Origin: Bacillota bacterium
GTDB lineage: Bacteria > Bacillota > Sulfobacillia > Thermaerobacterales > RSA17
Assembly (NCBI GenBank): GCA_017577485.1
Contig: PKRI01000002.1
Span: forward strand, 1 to 64,000
Length of the DNA: 64,000 nucleotides
Direction of reading: 5' to 3'
This document shows positions 33,780 to 45,524 of the stretch, piece after piece. The notes beneath the pieces were generated by a model, which worked only from the letters and a program-made list of their open reading frames with translations, was not told the DNA's origin and made no database searches. The translations under genes and the position numbers were made by a program. Position 1 is the first letter of the stretch; each line of letters opens with the position of its first letter.

Positions 33780-35816
33780 GTGCTCCGTGACGAGGCAGCC
33801 CGGCGCCTGGAGGAACTGCGGCGGCTGATCCGCCATCACGACTACCGGTATTACGTCCTCAACGACCCGGAAATTTCCGACGAGGCCTACGACGCGCTGA
33901 TGCGAGAGCTCCTGGCCCTGGAGGCCGCCTTTCCCGACCTGGTGACCCCCGACTCGCCCAGCCAGCGGGTGGGCGGCCGGCCCGCCGAGGGCTTCGCGCC
34001 GGTGCGGCACACGGTGCCCATGCTGAGCCTGGGCAACGTCTTCAGCGAGCAGGAGGTGCGGGAGTTCGACCAGCGGGTGCGGGCCAGTCTGGGCGTCGAT
34101 CAGGTGGACTACGTGTGCGAGTTGAAGATCGACGGCCTGTCCATCTCCCTGCAGTTCGTGGACGGCGCCTACGTGCGGGCCGCCACCCGCGGCGACGGCG
34201 AGACCGGCGAGGACGTCACCGCCACCGTCCGGACCATCCGCTCGATTCCCCTGCGCCTGCTGGGCGACCCGCCCCGCCGGGTCGAGGTGCGGGGCGAGAT
34301 CTTCATGCCGCTCAGCGCCTTCGAGCACCTGAACCGGCAGCGGGCCGCCCAGGGGGAGCCGCTGTTCGCCAACGCCCGCAACGCCGCGGCCGGCGCGGTG
34401 CGGCAGTTGAACCCCGAAGTCACCGCCTCCCGGCGGCTGGACGCCTTTTTCTACCAGATCGCCGATGCCGGCGGCGAAGACCCCGCCACCCACCACCAGG
34501 CCCTGGAACTGCTGCGCTCCTGGGGCCTCAAGATCAATCCCCACAGCCGCCTCTGCCGGGGTGTGGAGGAAGTGCTGGAGTACTGCCGGGAGTGGACGGG
34601 GCGCCGCGGCGAACTGGACTACATGGTGGACGGCGTGGTCATTAAGGTCGACGACCTGGCCGCCCAGCGCCGGCTGGGGTACACCTCCCGAACGCCCCGC
34701 TGGGCGGTGGCCTACAAGTTCCCGGCCCAGCGGGCCGAGACCCGGGTGCGGGACATCTGGGTCAGCGTGGGCCGCACCGGCCAGTTGACGCCCATCGCCG
34801 AACTGGAACCGGTGATGCTGGCGGGCACCCTGGTGAAACGGGCTTCCCTGCACAACGAGGACATCGTCCGGGAGAAGGACGTGCGCATCGGCGACCGGGT
34901 GGTGGTGCAGAAGGCCGGCGACATCATCCCTGAAGTGGTCGAGGTGATCACTTCCGCCCGCACCGGCGCCGAGCGGCCCTTCACCATGCCCGAGCGCTGC
35001 CCCGTCTGCGGCGCCGAGGTGGTCCGCCTCCAGGGCGAGGCGGCGGCGCGCTGCACCAACACCACCGGCTGCCCGGCCCAGGTGCGGGAGCAGATCCGCC
35101 ACTTCGCCTCCCGGGAGAGCATGGACATCGAGGGCCTGGGCCCGGCGGTCATCGAGGCGCTGCTGGAGGCGGGCTTGATCCGCGACGCCGCCGACCTCTA
35201 CACCCTGAAGCCGGAGCAGCTGGTGGACCTGGAGCGCATGGGGGAGAAGTCGGCGGCCAACCTGGTGGAGGCCATCGCGGCCAGCAAGGACCGGCCCCTG
35301 CGGCGCCTGATCCGGGCGCTGGGCATCCGCCACGTGGGTGACCGCACCGCCGAGATCCTGGCCTCCCATTTCCGCAGCCTGGACCGCCTGGCCGAGGCCG
35401 ACCCGGAAACCCTGACGGCGCTGCCCGAGGTGGGCCCCAAGATCGCTGCCAGCGTCCACGCCTACTTCCGGCAGCCCCAGGTCCAGGACTTCCTGCGGCG
35501 CCTCAAGGCCGCCGGCGTCCGCACCAGCGATCCCGAGGACCACGGGGCGCCGGCCCAGGGCCCGCTGGCGGGCCTGACGGTGGTCATCACCGGAACCCTG
35601 CAGGGCTACACCCGTGCCGAGGCTGAGGCGGCCGTCCAGGCCGCGGGAGGGCGGGCCACCTCCAGCGTCAGCCGCCGCACCGATTTCGTGGTGGCCGGCG
35701 AGAACCCGGGCTCCAAACTGGACCGCGCCCGGGAACTGGGCATCCCGGTGCTGGACGAGGAGACCTTCAACCGTATCCTCCGCGGCGAGGCCGCACCGCC
35801 GGGGCGTCCCGGTTGA
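33780..35816 (+). CDS. ligA: NAD-dependent DNA ligase
   Basis: A 678-residue replicative ligase. Its domains are Ia ('HHDYRYYVLNDPEISDEAYD'), adenylation with nucleophile K116 in 'CELKIDG', OB fold, a Cys4 zinc finger ('CPVCG' and 'CTNTTGC'), helix-hairpin-helix repeats ('LPEVGPKIAAS'), and a C-terminal BRCT domain ('LTVVITGTL', 'AGENPGSKLDRA'). The GTG used here gives K116, in line with E. coli K115, and has GGGGG nine bases upstream. A GTG 45 bases earlier is in frame but poorly supported. It overlaps the following lipoprotein gene by four bases. Confidence 0.96.
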   Translation: MLRDEAARRLEELRRLIRHHDYRYYVLNDPEISDEAYDALMRELLALEAAFPDLVTPDSPSQRVGGRPAEGFAPVRHTVPMLSLGNVFSEQEVREFDQRVRASLGVDQVDYVCELKIDGLSISLQFVDGAYVRAATRGDGETGEDVTATVRTIRSIPLRLLGDPPRRVEVRGEIFMPLSAFEHLNRQRAAQGEPLFANARNAAAGAVRQLNPEVTASRRLDAFFYQIADAGGEDPATHHQALELLRSWGLKINPHSRLCRGVEEVLEYCREWTGRRGELDYMVDGVVIKVDDLAAQRRLGYTSRTPRWAVAYKFPAQRAETRVRDIWVSVGRTGQLTPIAELEPVMLAGTLVKRASLHNEDIVREKDVRIGDRVVVQKAGDIIPEVVEVITSARTGAERPFTMPERCPVCGAEVVRLQGEAAARCTNTTGCPAQVREQIRHFASRESMDIEGLGPAVIEALLEAGLIRDAADLYTLKPEQLVDLERMGEKSAANLVEAIAASKDRPLRRLIRALGIRHVGDRTAEILASHFRSLDRLAEADPETLTALPEVGPKIAASVHAYFRQPQVQDFLRRLKAAGVRTSDPEDHGAPAQGPLAGLTVVITGTLQGYTRAEAEAAVQAAGGRATSSVSRRTDFVVAGENPGSKLDRARELGIPVLDEETFNRILRGEAAPPGRPG

Positions 35817-37330
35817 GGGGCCCGGCGGCGGCTCCCGGGAAACGCCGGCCGGCGCTGCCGGCGGCGCTTCTGGCGGTCCTGCTGGCGGCGGCCGCCTGCG
35901 GCGTGCCGGTGCCGCGGGAGCCGCAGGGACGCGGCCCCGGCGGCGGCGCCGCGGGTCAGGTGGCCGGCCGGGTCCTCTACTGGGCCGCCCTGGACCTGGA
36001 GCCGGGGCCGGTGGCGCCATACGCCCTCGACGCCGGCGGTGTCCCCCTGACGGCGGCGCCGGGCGATTCCGGCACCTGGCTGCGCCGCCTGGTCCACGCC
36101 GGCTTGATGGCGGCGGGGCCCGCCGGCACCCTGGTGCCGGACCTGGCCGCGGAGCACCGCACCGGCGCCGGCGGCCTCGAACACCGGTTCCGGCTGCGGG
36201 AGGGCGCCGCCTATTGGGACGGCGGCGCCGTGGCCGGCGGCGACGTGCTGGCGGCGTGGCGGCATTACCTGGCGCTGCACCCGGCGGCGGGAGGACTGGT
36301 GGAGAGCCTGCGCTGGGACGATGCCGCCGGCGAGGCGGTGCTGGTGCTGGCGCAGCCGGCGCCGTGGCTGGTCCGGGCGCTGTCTCTGGTGCCGGTGGTG
36401 CCGCCGGACCGGCACGTGGGAGCCGGTCCCTTCCGGGCCGCCGCCGGCCCCGGCGACCGCTGGGTGCTGGAGCGGGTGCCCCGCGCCTCGGGCGGGCCCG
36501 AGGCGGTGCCGTCACGCATTGAAGCGGCGCCTGTGGACGCCGCCCACCTGCCCGCCCTGCTGGAGCGCGGTGTGGACCTGATCTCCGGCCTGACGGGGGA
36601 CCGGGTGGAAGCCCTGCGCCCGGTCTGGGAGGCCGGCGGCTACCGGGCCGTGGCCGTGCCCCGGGGCTGGCGCCTGGCGGCGCTGATGAACCCGCTGCGG
36701 CCGCCCCTCGACGACCCGCAGGTGCGGCGGGCGCTGGCGGCGGCCCTGGACCGCGGCGCAGCGGCCCGTGCCCTGGGCGACGCCAGGCCGGTCGCCGCAG
36801 GAGCCGGGGCGCCGGATCTGGAGCAGGCGCTGCGGCAGGCCGGCTACGCCCCGGGCCCGCAGGGGTGGAGCCGCCCCCACGGGGAGCCCTGGGAGATCCG
36901 GCTGGTGGTGCCCGATGGCCTCTGGGCCGAACTGCCGGCGGGAGCCGCCGCCGGCGCCGCCGGGGCCCTGGCCGCCGGCCTTGAGCGCGCCGGGCTGGCC
37001 GTCCGGGTCGAGATCCTGGACCCGGACGCCTTCCTGGGCCGCGTCTACGAGTACCGCGCCTTCGACCTGGCGATCCTCCCGGTGGCCCTGGACGAAACCG
37101 GGGCGCCGGCCGACCCGGGGACCCTGCTGGATGTGGGCGCCGTGCCGCCGCTGCCCGGCACCGGCGGCGACCACGAGATGCTGGCCTGGCTGGCCGACCC
37201 GGTGGTCTGGGCGCTGGAGCGGCTCGATGCCGCGGATTTCCAGCTGGACGAAACCGCCGGGTTGGTCCGCTCCGGGGCGACTTCCAGCAGGAAAGACACC
37301 GGTGAAGTCGAAGAGCGGCCCGATGCATAA
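35813..37330 (+). CDS. Divergent ABC-transporter substrate-binding lipoprotein (family 5)
   Basis: A 505-residue predicted lipoprotein with a TTG start overlapping the ligA stop. The signal peptide has a lipobox ending AAAC29. The fold resembles oligopeptide-binding family 5 ('DSGTWLRRLVHAGLM', 'FRLREGAAYWDGGAVAGGDVLAAW', 'NPLRPPLDDPQVRRALAAALDR'). It is shorter, Ala/Gly-rich and less conserved than the other two binding proteins in this cluster. It is probably a surface-anchored solute receptor for the adjacent transporter. Solute unknown. A 61-base gap separates it from the first ATPase gene. Confidence 0.78.
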   Translation: MRGPAAAPGKRRPALPAALLAVLLAAAACGVPVPREPQGRGPGGGAAGQVAGRVLYWAALDLEPGPVAPYALDAGGVPLTAAPGDSGTWLRRLVHAGLMAAGPAGTLVPDLAAEHRTGAGGLEHRFRLREGAAYWDGGAVAGGDVLAAWRHYLALHPAAGGLVESLRWDDAAGEAVLVLAQPAPWLVRALSLVPVVPPDRHVGAGPFRAAAGPGDRWVLERVPRASGGPEAVPSRIEAAPVDAAHLPALLERGVDLISGLTGDRVEALRPVWEAGGYRAVAVPRGWRLAALMNPLRPPLDDPQVRRALAAALDRGAAARALGDARPVAAGAGAPDLEQALRQAGYAPGPQGWSRPHGEPWEIRLVVPDGLWAELPAGAAAGAAGALAAGLERAGLAVRVEILDPDAFLGRVYEYRAFDLAILPVALDETGAPADPGTLLDVGAVPPLPGTGGDHEMLAWLADPVVWALERLDAADFQLDETAGLVRSGATSSRKDTGEVEERPDA

Positions 37331-37391
37331 TGGTTTTCACCCCTGCAACTTGCGCGGCAACCTGCGCCGGGCTCAACGATGAGGTGATCGG

Positions 37392-39464
<2,073 letters not shown>

Positions 39465-39600
39465 CGGGAGGGGACTCCGGGCAGGATATTTCGATCCAAT
39501 TACGGAAGTAGTGGCACCCTTGGTAGGGATTGTCGCCCGTTCCAGCGGCTTTGGACGCCGCCGGGCAAGGGCGCAACCAGCACAAGGGGGAGGTAGTGGG

Positions 39601-41439
39601 ATGTTTCGGCGCAAGCCGAGCAGGGTACTGGCGTTGTTGACCGCGCTGCTGGCGGTCGCGCTGGTGGTGGCGGCCTGCGGGGGCGGCCAGCAGTCCCAGC
39701 AGCCGCAGGAGCCCGCCGAGGGCGGGGAAACGCCGCAGGAACCCTCCGGTCCCACCCAGGTGACCATCGCCCAGTTCACTGCTCCCAACCAGGTGTTCCA
39801 CCCGCAGCTGACCCAGAGCGCCTACGACAGCGACATCGCCGGGCTGATCTTTGAACCGGTCCTGCAGTTCACCGAGGACCTGGCCTTCGAGCCCAACCTG
39901 GCCGAGTACGAGATCTCCGAAGACCAGTTGTCGGTGACCTTCCGGTTCAAGGAAGGGCTGGTATGGAGTGACGGCACGCCGCTCACGTCGGCGGACTACG
40001 CCTTCACCTACCTGAACCAGATGCACCCGGAGTGGCCCGGCCCCAGCCAGAGCATCGTCGCGTCCCTGCGGGGCGGCCAGGAACTGCTCAACAAGTACAA
40101 CGAGCTGCGCAACCGCATCGAACCTGAGAATCCGGAGGACCGCCAGGAAGGCGTCGACTACATCACGTACGAGGAGTTCGTGGAGCAGGCGCTGCCGCTC
40201 TACGAGGAGTGGCTGGCCACCAACCCCATCGAGACGCCGGACGAGCTGACGGCCATCGTCCACTTTGACGACGTGTACGCGCCGGCGCTGCAGACCTTCG
40301 GCGGCGCCCTGATTCCCAAGCACATCTACGAGGGCATCCCGGTCCGGGATTGGGCCATCGCCGAGGTCACCAAGAAGCCGCCGGTGGCCAGCGGGCCCTA
40401 CAAGTTCGTCCAGTACGTGACCGACCAGTTCACGGAACTTGAGGCCAACGAGAGCTACCACAAGGGCCGGCCCAACATCGACAAGATCATCTTCCGCGTC
40501 GTGGATGCCGAGGTCGCCATCGGCGAACTGCAGAACGGCACCATCGACGCCGTCGGCGTCGGCGCCTCGCAGATCTCCCCGCAAGACTTCGAGGAGGTCA
40601 TCAAGAACTTCAGCCACGTCGACTGGTGGGAGAACCCGCAGTTCGGCTACCAGCACATGTTCATCAACCTGACCCACCCGCTGCTGCAGATCAAGGAAGT
40701 CCGGCAGGCCATGGCGTACGCCATCGACCGCCAGGGCATCGTCGACCGGCTGCTGTTCGGTCACGGCACGGTGATGAACACGCCGTTCCTGCCGGTGCAG
40801 TGGGCTTACGACGAGTCCGGGGTCAACCCGTACCCGTACGATCCGGAGAAGGCCAAGGAACTGCTGGCCCAGGCCGGCTTCCAGGACACCGACGGCGACG
40901 GCGTGCTGGAGAAGGACGGGCAGCGGCTGGAGTTCTCGCTGGTCTATCCGGGCGGCACCAGCAACCCGGTGCGGCAGGCCAGCGCGCCGCTGATCCAGCA
41001 GTACCTGGGCGCCGTGGGCATCAAGATCAACCTGGAGCCCCTGGAGTTCAACACCGTGGTCGCCAAGGCCACCTATGTGCCCGGTCAGAGGCCCGACTAT
41101 GATCTGGGCCTGCTGGGCTGGTCGGTCACCGTCGACCCGGACCAGACGGGCCTCTGGGGCCCCAACGATCCGTACAACTTCACCGTCTTCTCCACGGAAA
41201 CCATCGGTCCCGACTATGACCGGGCCATGGAGCTCATCGAGCAGGGCCTGCGGACCTTCGACCAGGCGGAGCGCACCGCCATCTACAAGGAACTGGGCAG
41301 GATCTTCAACGAGCATCTGCCCTACGTGTTCCTGTACACGGCCAACGACATCACGGTCTTCAACAAGCGGGTGCAGAACGTCAACCGCGACATCCGCGGG
41401 GCGCTCTTCAACGTGCACGAGTGGACGCTGGCAGAGTGA
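39601..41439 (+). CDS. oppA: Oligopeptide-binding lipoprotein (SBP family 5)
   Basis: A 612-residue solute-binding lipoprotein, the main receptor of the cluster. The signal peptide has basic N-terminal residues and a lipobox ending VAAC26, followed by a Gln/Glu/Pro-rich linker. Family 5 motifs include 'FRFKEGLVWSDGTPLTSADYAFTY', 'YQHMFINLTHPLLQIKEVRQAMAYAIDR' in parts, and 'DTDGDGVLEKDG'. ATG follows GGGAGGT by seven bases. An in-frame start 90 bases upstream would hide the signal peptide and is unlikely. A large hairpin follows the stop, before the permease genes. The substrate is probably peptides, but that is not provable from sequence. Confidence 0.92.
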   Translation: MFRRKPSRVLALLTALLAVALVVAACGGGQQSQQPQEPAEGGETPQEPSGPTQVTIAQFTAPNQVFHPQLTQSAYDSDIAGLIFEPVLQFTEDLAFEPNLAEYEISEDQLSVTFRFKEGLVWSDGTPLTSADYAFTYLNQMHPEWPGPSQSIVASLRGGQELLNKYNELRNRIEPENPEDRQEGVDYITYEEFVEQALPLYEEWLATNPIETPDELTAIVHFDDVYAPALQTFGGALIPKHIYEGIPVRDWAIAEVTKKPPVASGPYKFVQYVTDQFTELEANESYHKGRPNIDKIIFRVVDAEVAIGELQNGTIDAVGVGASQISPQDFEEVIKNFSHVDWWENPQFGYQHMFINLTHPLLQIKEVRQAMAYAIDRQGIVDRLLFGHGTVMNTPFLPVQWAYDESGVNPYPYDPEKAKELLAQAGFQDTDGDGVLEKDGQRLEFSLVYPGGTSNPVRQASAPLIQQYLGAVGIKINLEPLEFNTVVAKATYVPGQRPDYDLGLLGWSVTVDPDQTGLWGPNDPYNFTVFSTETIGPDYDRAMELIEQGLRTFDQAERTAIYKELGRIFNEHLPYVFLYTANDITVFNKRVQNVNRDIRGALFNVHEWTLAE

Positions 41440-41470
41440 GCCGCGGGTGCCTGGTGCACCTGTGAGGTCG

Positions 41471-41517
41471 TGATGCGGCACCCGCCCTCGGGGCTTCCCG
41501 AGGGCGGGTGCGCATCA
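41471..41517 (+). terminator. Long stable intercistronic hairpin between binding protein and permease genes
   Basis: A 15-bp perfect GC-rich stem (41478-41492 with 41497-41511, loop GCTT) is extended by TGATGC/GCATCA across one bulged G, giving 21 bp in all. No T-tract follows. A partial terminator or mRNA 3'-end stabiliser would let the binding protein be made in excess of the permeases, as known for other ABC operons. Confidence 0.65.
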
Positions 41518-41563
41518 GGCCCCGACGGTGCCGGGCGCCGGGCGCGGGGATGGGGGTGGTCGC

Positions 41564-42526
41564 TTGGCGACCTACGTGGTGCGCCGCGTGCTGCAGTCGA
41601 TTCCCATCCTGCTGGGCATCACCGTTCTGACCTTCCTGCTGGCCAAGGCGATGCCGGGAGATCCCTTCACCATGCTGCTGAACCCGGGCATCACCGAGGC
41701 TGATCTGGAGCGCCTGCGGGGCATCGCGGGGCTCAAGGCGCCGCCGCACGTCCAGTACTGGCGCTGGCTGGTGAGCCTCCTGCAGGGCAACCTGGGCATG
41801 TCCATCAGCTTCAACCAGCCCGTGGCCACCATCATCGCCGACCGCCTGGCCCCCACGGTTGCCATCGGCATCGGCTCACTGCTCATCGGCCTGATCCTCG
41901 GCGTGTTGTTCGGCGTCATCTCCGCCGTGCGCAAGTACACCCTGATCGACACGGTGTTCACGGTGGGCGCCCTGGCCGGCATCTCGGCGCCCACCTTCTT
42001 CATGGGCCTGCTGGCCATCAAGTACCTGTCCATCGGCCTGGGCTGGTTCCCCAGCAGCAACCTGGTCACGCCGGGCCTCAACGCGCCGTTCCCATACAAC
42101 TACCTGGACGTGGCCCACCACCTGGTCCTGCCGACGATGGTGCTGGGTGTGGCGTCCATCGGCAGCATGGCCCGCTACGTGCGCTCCGGCATGCTGGACG
42201 TGCTGAGCCAGGACTATGTCAGGACGGCCCGGGCCAAAGGCCTCAGCGAGCGGGTGATCGTCTACCGCCACGCCCTGCGCAACGCCTTGATCCCGGTGGT
42301 CACGCTCCTGGGGCTGTCGCTGCCCGGCGTCGTGGGCGGCGCCATCATCACCGAGCAGGTCTTCTCGATCCCCGGCCTGGGCCGGATGTCGTACCTGGCG
42401 GTGCTGCGCCGGGACTACCCGCTGATCATGGCCACCACGGTGCTGTTCGCCGTGATGACCGTGCTGGGCAACCTGCTGGCCGACCTGGGGTACGCCTGGG
42501 TGGACCCGCGCATTCGTTACGACTGA
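41564..42526 (+). CDS. oppB: Oligopeptide ABC transporter permease (OppB/DppB-like)
   Basis: A 320-residue inner-membrane permease with about six membrane segments. It begins 'ATYVVRRVLQSIPILLGITVLTFLL', typical of OppB. The ATPase-contacting EAA-type loop is around 'VRTARAKGLSERVIVYRHALRNALIPVV'. 'EQVFSIPGLGRM' and the end 'DLGYAWVDPRIRYD' are also conserved. The TTG start is preceded by GGGGGTGG. Upstream in-frame codons from GTG 41528 are Gly/Arg-rich and unlike the family. Confidence 0.93.
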   Translation: MATYVVRRVLQSIPILLGITVLTFLLAKAMPGDPFTMLLNPGITEADLERLRGIAGLKAPPHVQYWRWLVSLLQGNLGMSISFNQPVATIIADRLAPTVAIGIGSLLIGLILGVLFGVISAVRKYTLIDTVFTVGALAGISAPTFFMGLLAIKYLSIGLGWFPSSNLVTPGLNAPFPYNYLDVAHHLVLPTMVLGVASIGSMARYVRSGMLDVLSQDYVRTARAKGLSERVIVYRHALRNALIPVVTLLGLSLPGVVGGAIITEQVFSIPGLGRMSYLAVLRRDYPLIMATTVLFAVMTVLGNLLADLGYAWVDPRIRYD

Positions 42527-42575
42527 AGACCGCGCCGGGCGCCTGGGCGGCCGGCCGGGGAGGGGCGGTGGATCA

Positions 42576-43496
42576 GTGGCTCTCCCGGAACAAGACGTGC
42601 GCGAGATCGGCGCTCTCCAGGGCCACCGGGTCGAGGTCGAGACCTGGGGGCGCATCTTCTGGCGGCGTTTCCGGAGGAACCGGCAGGCGCTGGCCGGCTG
42701 CGCGGTGCTGCTGTTCCTGATCGCCATTTCGGTGGGAGCGCCCTGGATCGCGCCCCACGACCGGGACTACGCCGACCTGACCAAGATCGAACTGCCGCCC
42801 AGCCGCGAGCACCCGCTGGGCACCGACCAGATCGGCCGGGACAACCTGACCCGCCTGCTCTACGCCGGCCGCATCAGCTTGCTGGTAGGCGTGGTGGCCG
42901 TGGCGGTGTCCATCTCCATCGGCACGCTGCTGGGCGCGGTGGCCGGTTACGTCGGCGGCTGGGTCGACAACATCATCATGCGCGTCGCCGACATCATCCT
43001 GTCCTTTCCCCTGCTGGTGCTGCTGATCGTCCTGGCGTCGATCATTCCCCCCGCCATTCCCAGCCACTACGCCACCATGGCGGTCATCGGCTTCGTCAGC
43101 TGGCCCGGAGTGGCGCGGCTGGTCCGGGGCGAGTTCCTCAGCCTGCGCGAGCGGGAGTTTGTGGAGGCCGGGCGCGCCATGGGCGCCGGCACCAACCGGA
43201 TGATCTTCCGGCACATGCTGCCCAACTCGGTGGCGCCGCTGATCGTGTCCGCCACCCTGGGCGTCGCCGGCGCCATCCTGACCGAGAGCGCCCTGTCGTT
43301 CCTGGGCCTGGGAGTCCAGCCGCCGCTGCCCTCCTGGGGCAACATGCTGACCGACGCCCTGACCTGGCGGGTCCTGGCCATGAAGCCGTGGCTGTGGGTG
43401 CCGCCGGGCATCATGATCTTCGTGGCCGTCATGGCCATCAACATGGTGGGCGACGGCCTGCGGGACGCCCTGGATCCCCGCCTGAAGAACGACTGA
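42576..43496 (+). CDS. oppC: Oligopeptide ABC transporter permease (OppC/DppC-like)
   Basis: A 306-residue second permease. The N terminus has a short cytoplasmic part, TM1 with 'FWRRFRRNRQALAGCAVLLFLIA' in pieces, and 'HPLGTDQIGRDNLTRLLYAGRISLLVG', the OppC hallmark. The EAA loop lies near 'EFVEAGRAMGAGTNRMIFRHMLPN'. It ends 'GDGLRDALDPRLKND', as in DppC. The GTG start follows GGGGAGGGG. After the stop a small CCCCGC/GCGGGG hairpin (43510-43528) precedes the third binding-protein gene. Confidence 0.94.
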   Translation: MALPEQDVREIGALQGHRVEVETWGRIFWRRFRRNRQALAGCAVLLFLIAISVGAPWIAPHDRDYADLTKIELPPSREHPLGTDQIGRDNLTRLLYAGRISLLVGVVAVAVSISIGTLLGAVAGYVGGWVDNIIMRVADIILSFPLLVLLIVLASIIPPAIPSHYATMAVIGFVSWPGVARLVRGEFLSLREREFVEAGRAMGAGTNRMIFRHMLPNSVAPLIVSATLGVAGAILTESALSFLGLGVQPPLPSWGNMLTDALTWRVLAMKPWLWVPPGIMIFVAVMAINMVGDGLRDALDPRLKND

Positions 43497-43563
43497 GGGG
43501 GCCGGCCTGCCCCGCGGCGTCGGCGGGGGGAGGCCGCTCCGGCCGTGTCGAATTGCCCCGCCC

Positions 43564-45444
43564 ATGGGGACCATGGGGAGATTGGCGCGTTTTCCCGGCG
43601 TCATCACCTGTATCCTGACGGCACTGCTGGCCGCCGCCTGCGGGACGGGAACCCCGCCCTCGCCGGCCGGCGGCCAGAACCCGCCCGCGGCGCCGCCGGC
43701 GGCGCCGCCTGAGCCGGTGCCGGGCGGCACCGTGACCGTGGCCCAGTGGGAGGCGCCCGCGGGCGTCTTCAACCCCTGGGCGGCCGCCGGGGCTGCCGAC
43801 CTGGACGTGGCCCGGCTGGTCTACGGGTCCCTGCTGGAATGGACAGGGGCTGACGGCCCCTACGCCGCCGGGACCGGCGGCGCCCTGGCGGAGGACTACC
43901 GGGTTTCCGCCGACGGGCTGGAGATCACCTTCCGGCTGAAGCCCGGGGTCCGGTGGCACGACGGGCAGCCCTTCACGGCGGCCGACGTGGTCTTCACCTT
44001 CCGCTCCCTGCTGCATCCGGGCTACGAAGGTGACCGGCGCCTGGACTTCGTGAGCCTGCGCGGGGCCCGGGCGCTGCTGGAGACCTACGCCGGCATCGAC
44101 GGGGAGGGCGGCGCGGGCACCGCCCAGCGCAAGGTCGAGGCGTGGCGGCGATGGGCGGCCGAGAGCGGCGCCGTGGAGGCCCTGGACGAGGGCACCGTGG
44201 TCTTCCGCTTCGACGAAGTTCACGGCCCTGTGCTGGGCCACATCGGCACCGCGCCCATCCTGCCCCGGCACCGGTGGGAAGGGGTTCCCGTGGACCAGTG
44301 GGCCGAGGCCGGGGAAAGCCGGAGCCCGGTGGGCACGGGGCCCTTCCGCCTGGCGGAGTACCGGCCCGGAGAGTGGGTGCGGTTGGAACGGTTTGAGGAC
44401 TACCACGCCGGGCCGGCCCTGGTGGACGCCGTCCTGTTCCGGGTGGTGGATCCCGCCGGCATCGACGGGGCCCTGGCCGCGGGCGAGGTGGACCTGGCGG
44501 GCGTCGCCTCCTCGCCGCTGGAGCCGGAGCAGGCGGCGGCACTGGAGGAGATCCCCGGCGTCCAGGTATGGCAGGCGCCGGGCTTCGGTTACCAGTTCCT
44601 GTACATCAACCTGAACCAGCCGCGCTTCCAGGACGTGCGGGTGCGCCAGGCCATGGCCAGGGCCATCGACCGCGCCGCCCTGGTGGAGCGCCTGCTGGAC
44701 GGCCGGGGCCGGGTGGTGGACGCGCCCCTGCCGCCGGGTTGGCCGCTGCCCGGCGGGCTGCAGCACTATCCCCACGACCCCCAGGCGGCGCGGGACCTGC
44801 TGGCGGAGGCGGGCTGGACCGACGGCGACGGCGACGGCGTGCGGGAGCGGGACCTGGACGGCAGCGGCGGGATCGACACGCGCGGCTGCGGCGGGCCGGG
44901 CTACGGCGGCGCCGGCGTCCCGCCCTGCGAGACCCTCAGCGTGCGCCTGCTCTACCCGGACGGCGATGACCGGCGCCGGGAAGCGGCCGGCATGATCGCA
45001 GGGTGGCTCAATGCCGTGGGCTTCGACGTGCGGGTGGAAGCGGCCGGTTTCGAGACCATCCTCCAGCGGGTGCTGCTGCAGATCCCCCGGGACTACGACC
45101 TGGGCCTGCTGGGGTGGGACCTGGGCGCCGACCCGGACCAGTCGGCCATCTGGCGCTGCGGGGAGCTTTACAATTTCGTCGATTTCTGCGAGGACACCGT
45201 GGGGCCCGAGGCAGCCAGGGCCCAGAGCCTGGCGGAGGCGGGCCGCGCCGCCCACGACGCCGCCCTGCGGCGGCCGGCGTACCAGGAGTGGGCCGCCGTA
45301 CTCAACGAGCAGCTTCCCTACGTCTTCCTCTACAGCCCCGACGTGGTCACGGCGGCGTCCGGCCGCGTTCAGGGCGTCAACCGGGACTTCCGGGGCCCGC
45401 TGCACAACGCCCACCGCTGGTGGGTCCTGCCCGGCGAATCCTGA
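43564..45444 (+). CDS. Oligopeptide-binding lipoprotein (SBP family 5), second full-length copy
   Basis: A 626-residue lipoprotein with the lipobox ending AAAC26, followed by a Pro/Ala-rich linker. It is related along its length to the oppA product: 'FRLKPGVRWHDGQPFTAADVVFTF', 'YQFLYINLNQPRFQDVRVRQAMARAIDR' in parts, and the end 'NRDFRGPLHNAHRW'. An insertion near residue 420-460 carries a DxDxDG-type acidic loop ('DGDGDGVRERDLDGSG') and two Cys residues that could bind calcium or form a disulfide. Two ATGs nine bases apart are possible starts. It lacks its own permease genes and probably shares OppBCDF. Confidence 0.9.
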   Translation: MGTMGRLARFPGVITCILTALLAAACGTGTPPSPAGGQNPPAAPPAAPPEPVPGGTVTVAQWEAPAGVFNPWAAAGAADLDVARLVYGSLLEWTGADGPYAAGTGGALAEDYRVSADGLEITFRLKPGVRWHDGQPFTAADVVFTFRSLLHPGYEGDRRLDFVSLRGARALLETYAGIDGEGGAGTAQRKVEAWRRWAAESGAVEALDEGTVVFRFDEVHGPVLGHIGTAPILPRHRWEGVPVDQWAEAGESRSPVGTGPFRLAEYRPGEWVRLERFEDYHAGPALVDAVLFRVVDPAGIDGALAAGEVDLAGVASSPLEPEQAAALEEIPGVQVWQAPGFGYQFLYINLNQPRFQDVRVRQAMARAIDRAALVERLLDGRGRVVDAPLPPGWPLPGGLQHYPHDPQAARDLLAEAGWTDGDGDGVRERDLDGSGGIDTRGCGGPGYGGAGVPPCETLSVRLLYPDGDDRRREAAGMIAGWLNAVGFDVRVEAAGFETILQRVLLQIPRDYDLGLLGWDLGADPDQSAIWRCGELYNFVDFCEDTVGPEAARAQSLAEAGRAAHDAALRRPAYQEWAAVLNEQLPYVFLYSPDVVTAASGRVQGVNRDFRGPLHNAHRWWVLPGES

Positions 45445-45459
45445 CGGCCCTGCCGTCTT

Positions 45460-45487
45460 TTGACCGGCATCGGGCCCGGGGTACAAT
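45460..45487 (+). promoter_or_regulatory. Sigma-A promoter of gatCAB
   Basis: TTGACC (45460-45465) and TACAAT (45482-45487) are separated by 16 bases, each hexamer one base off consensus. It lies 38 bases before the gatC start, in the short gap after the binding-protein gene. Confidence 0.75.
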
Positions 45488-45524
45488 GATGTGCGTAGTC
45501 CAACCCGGACGGAGGCGAAGCGGC

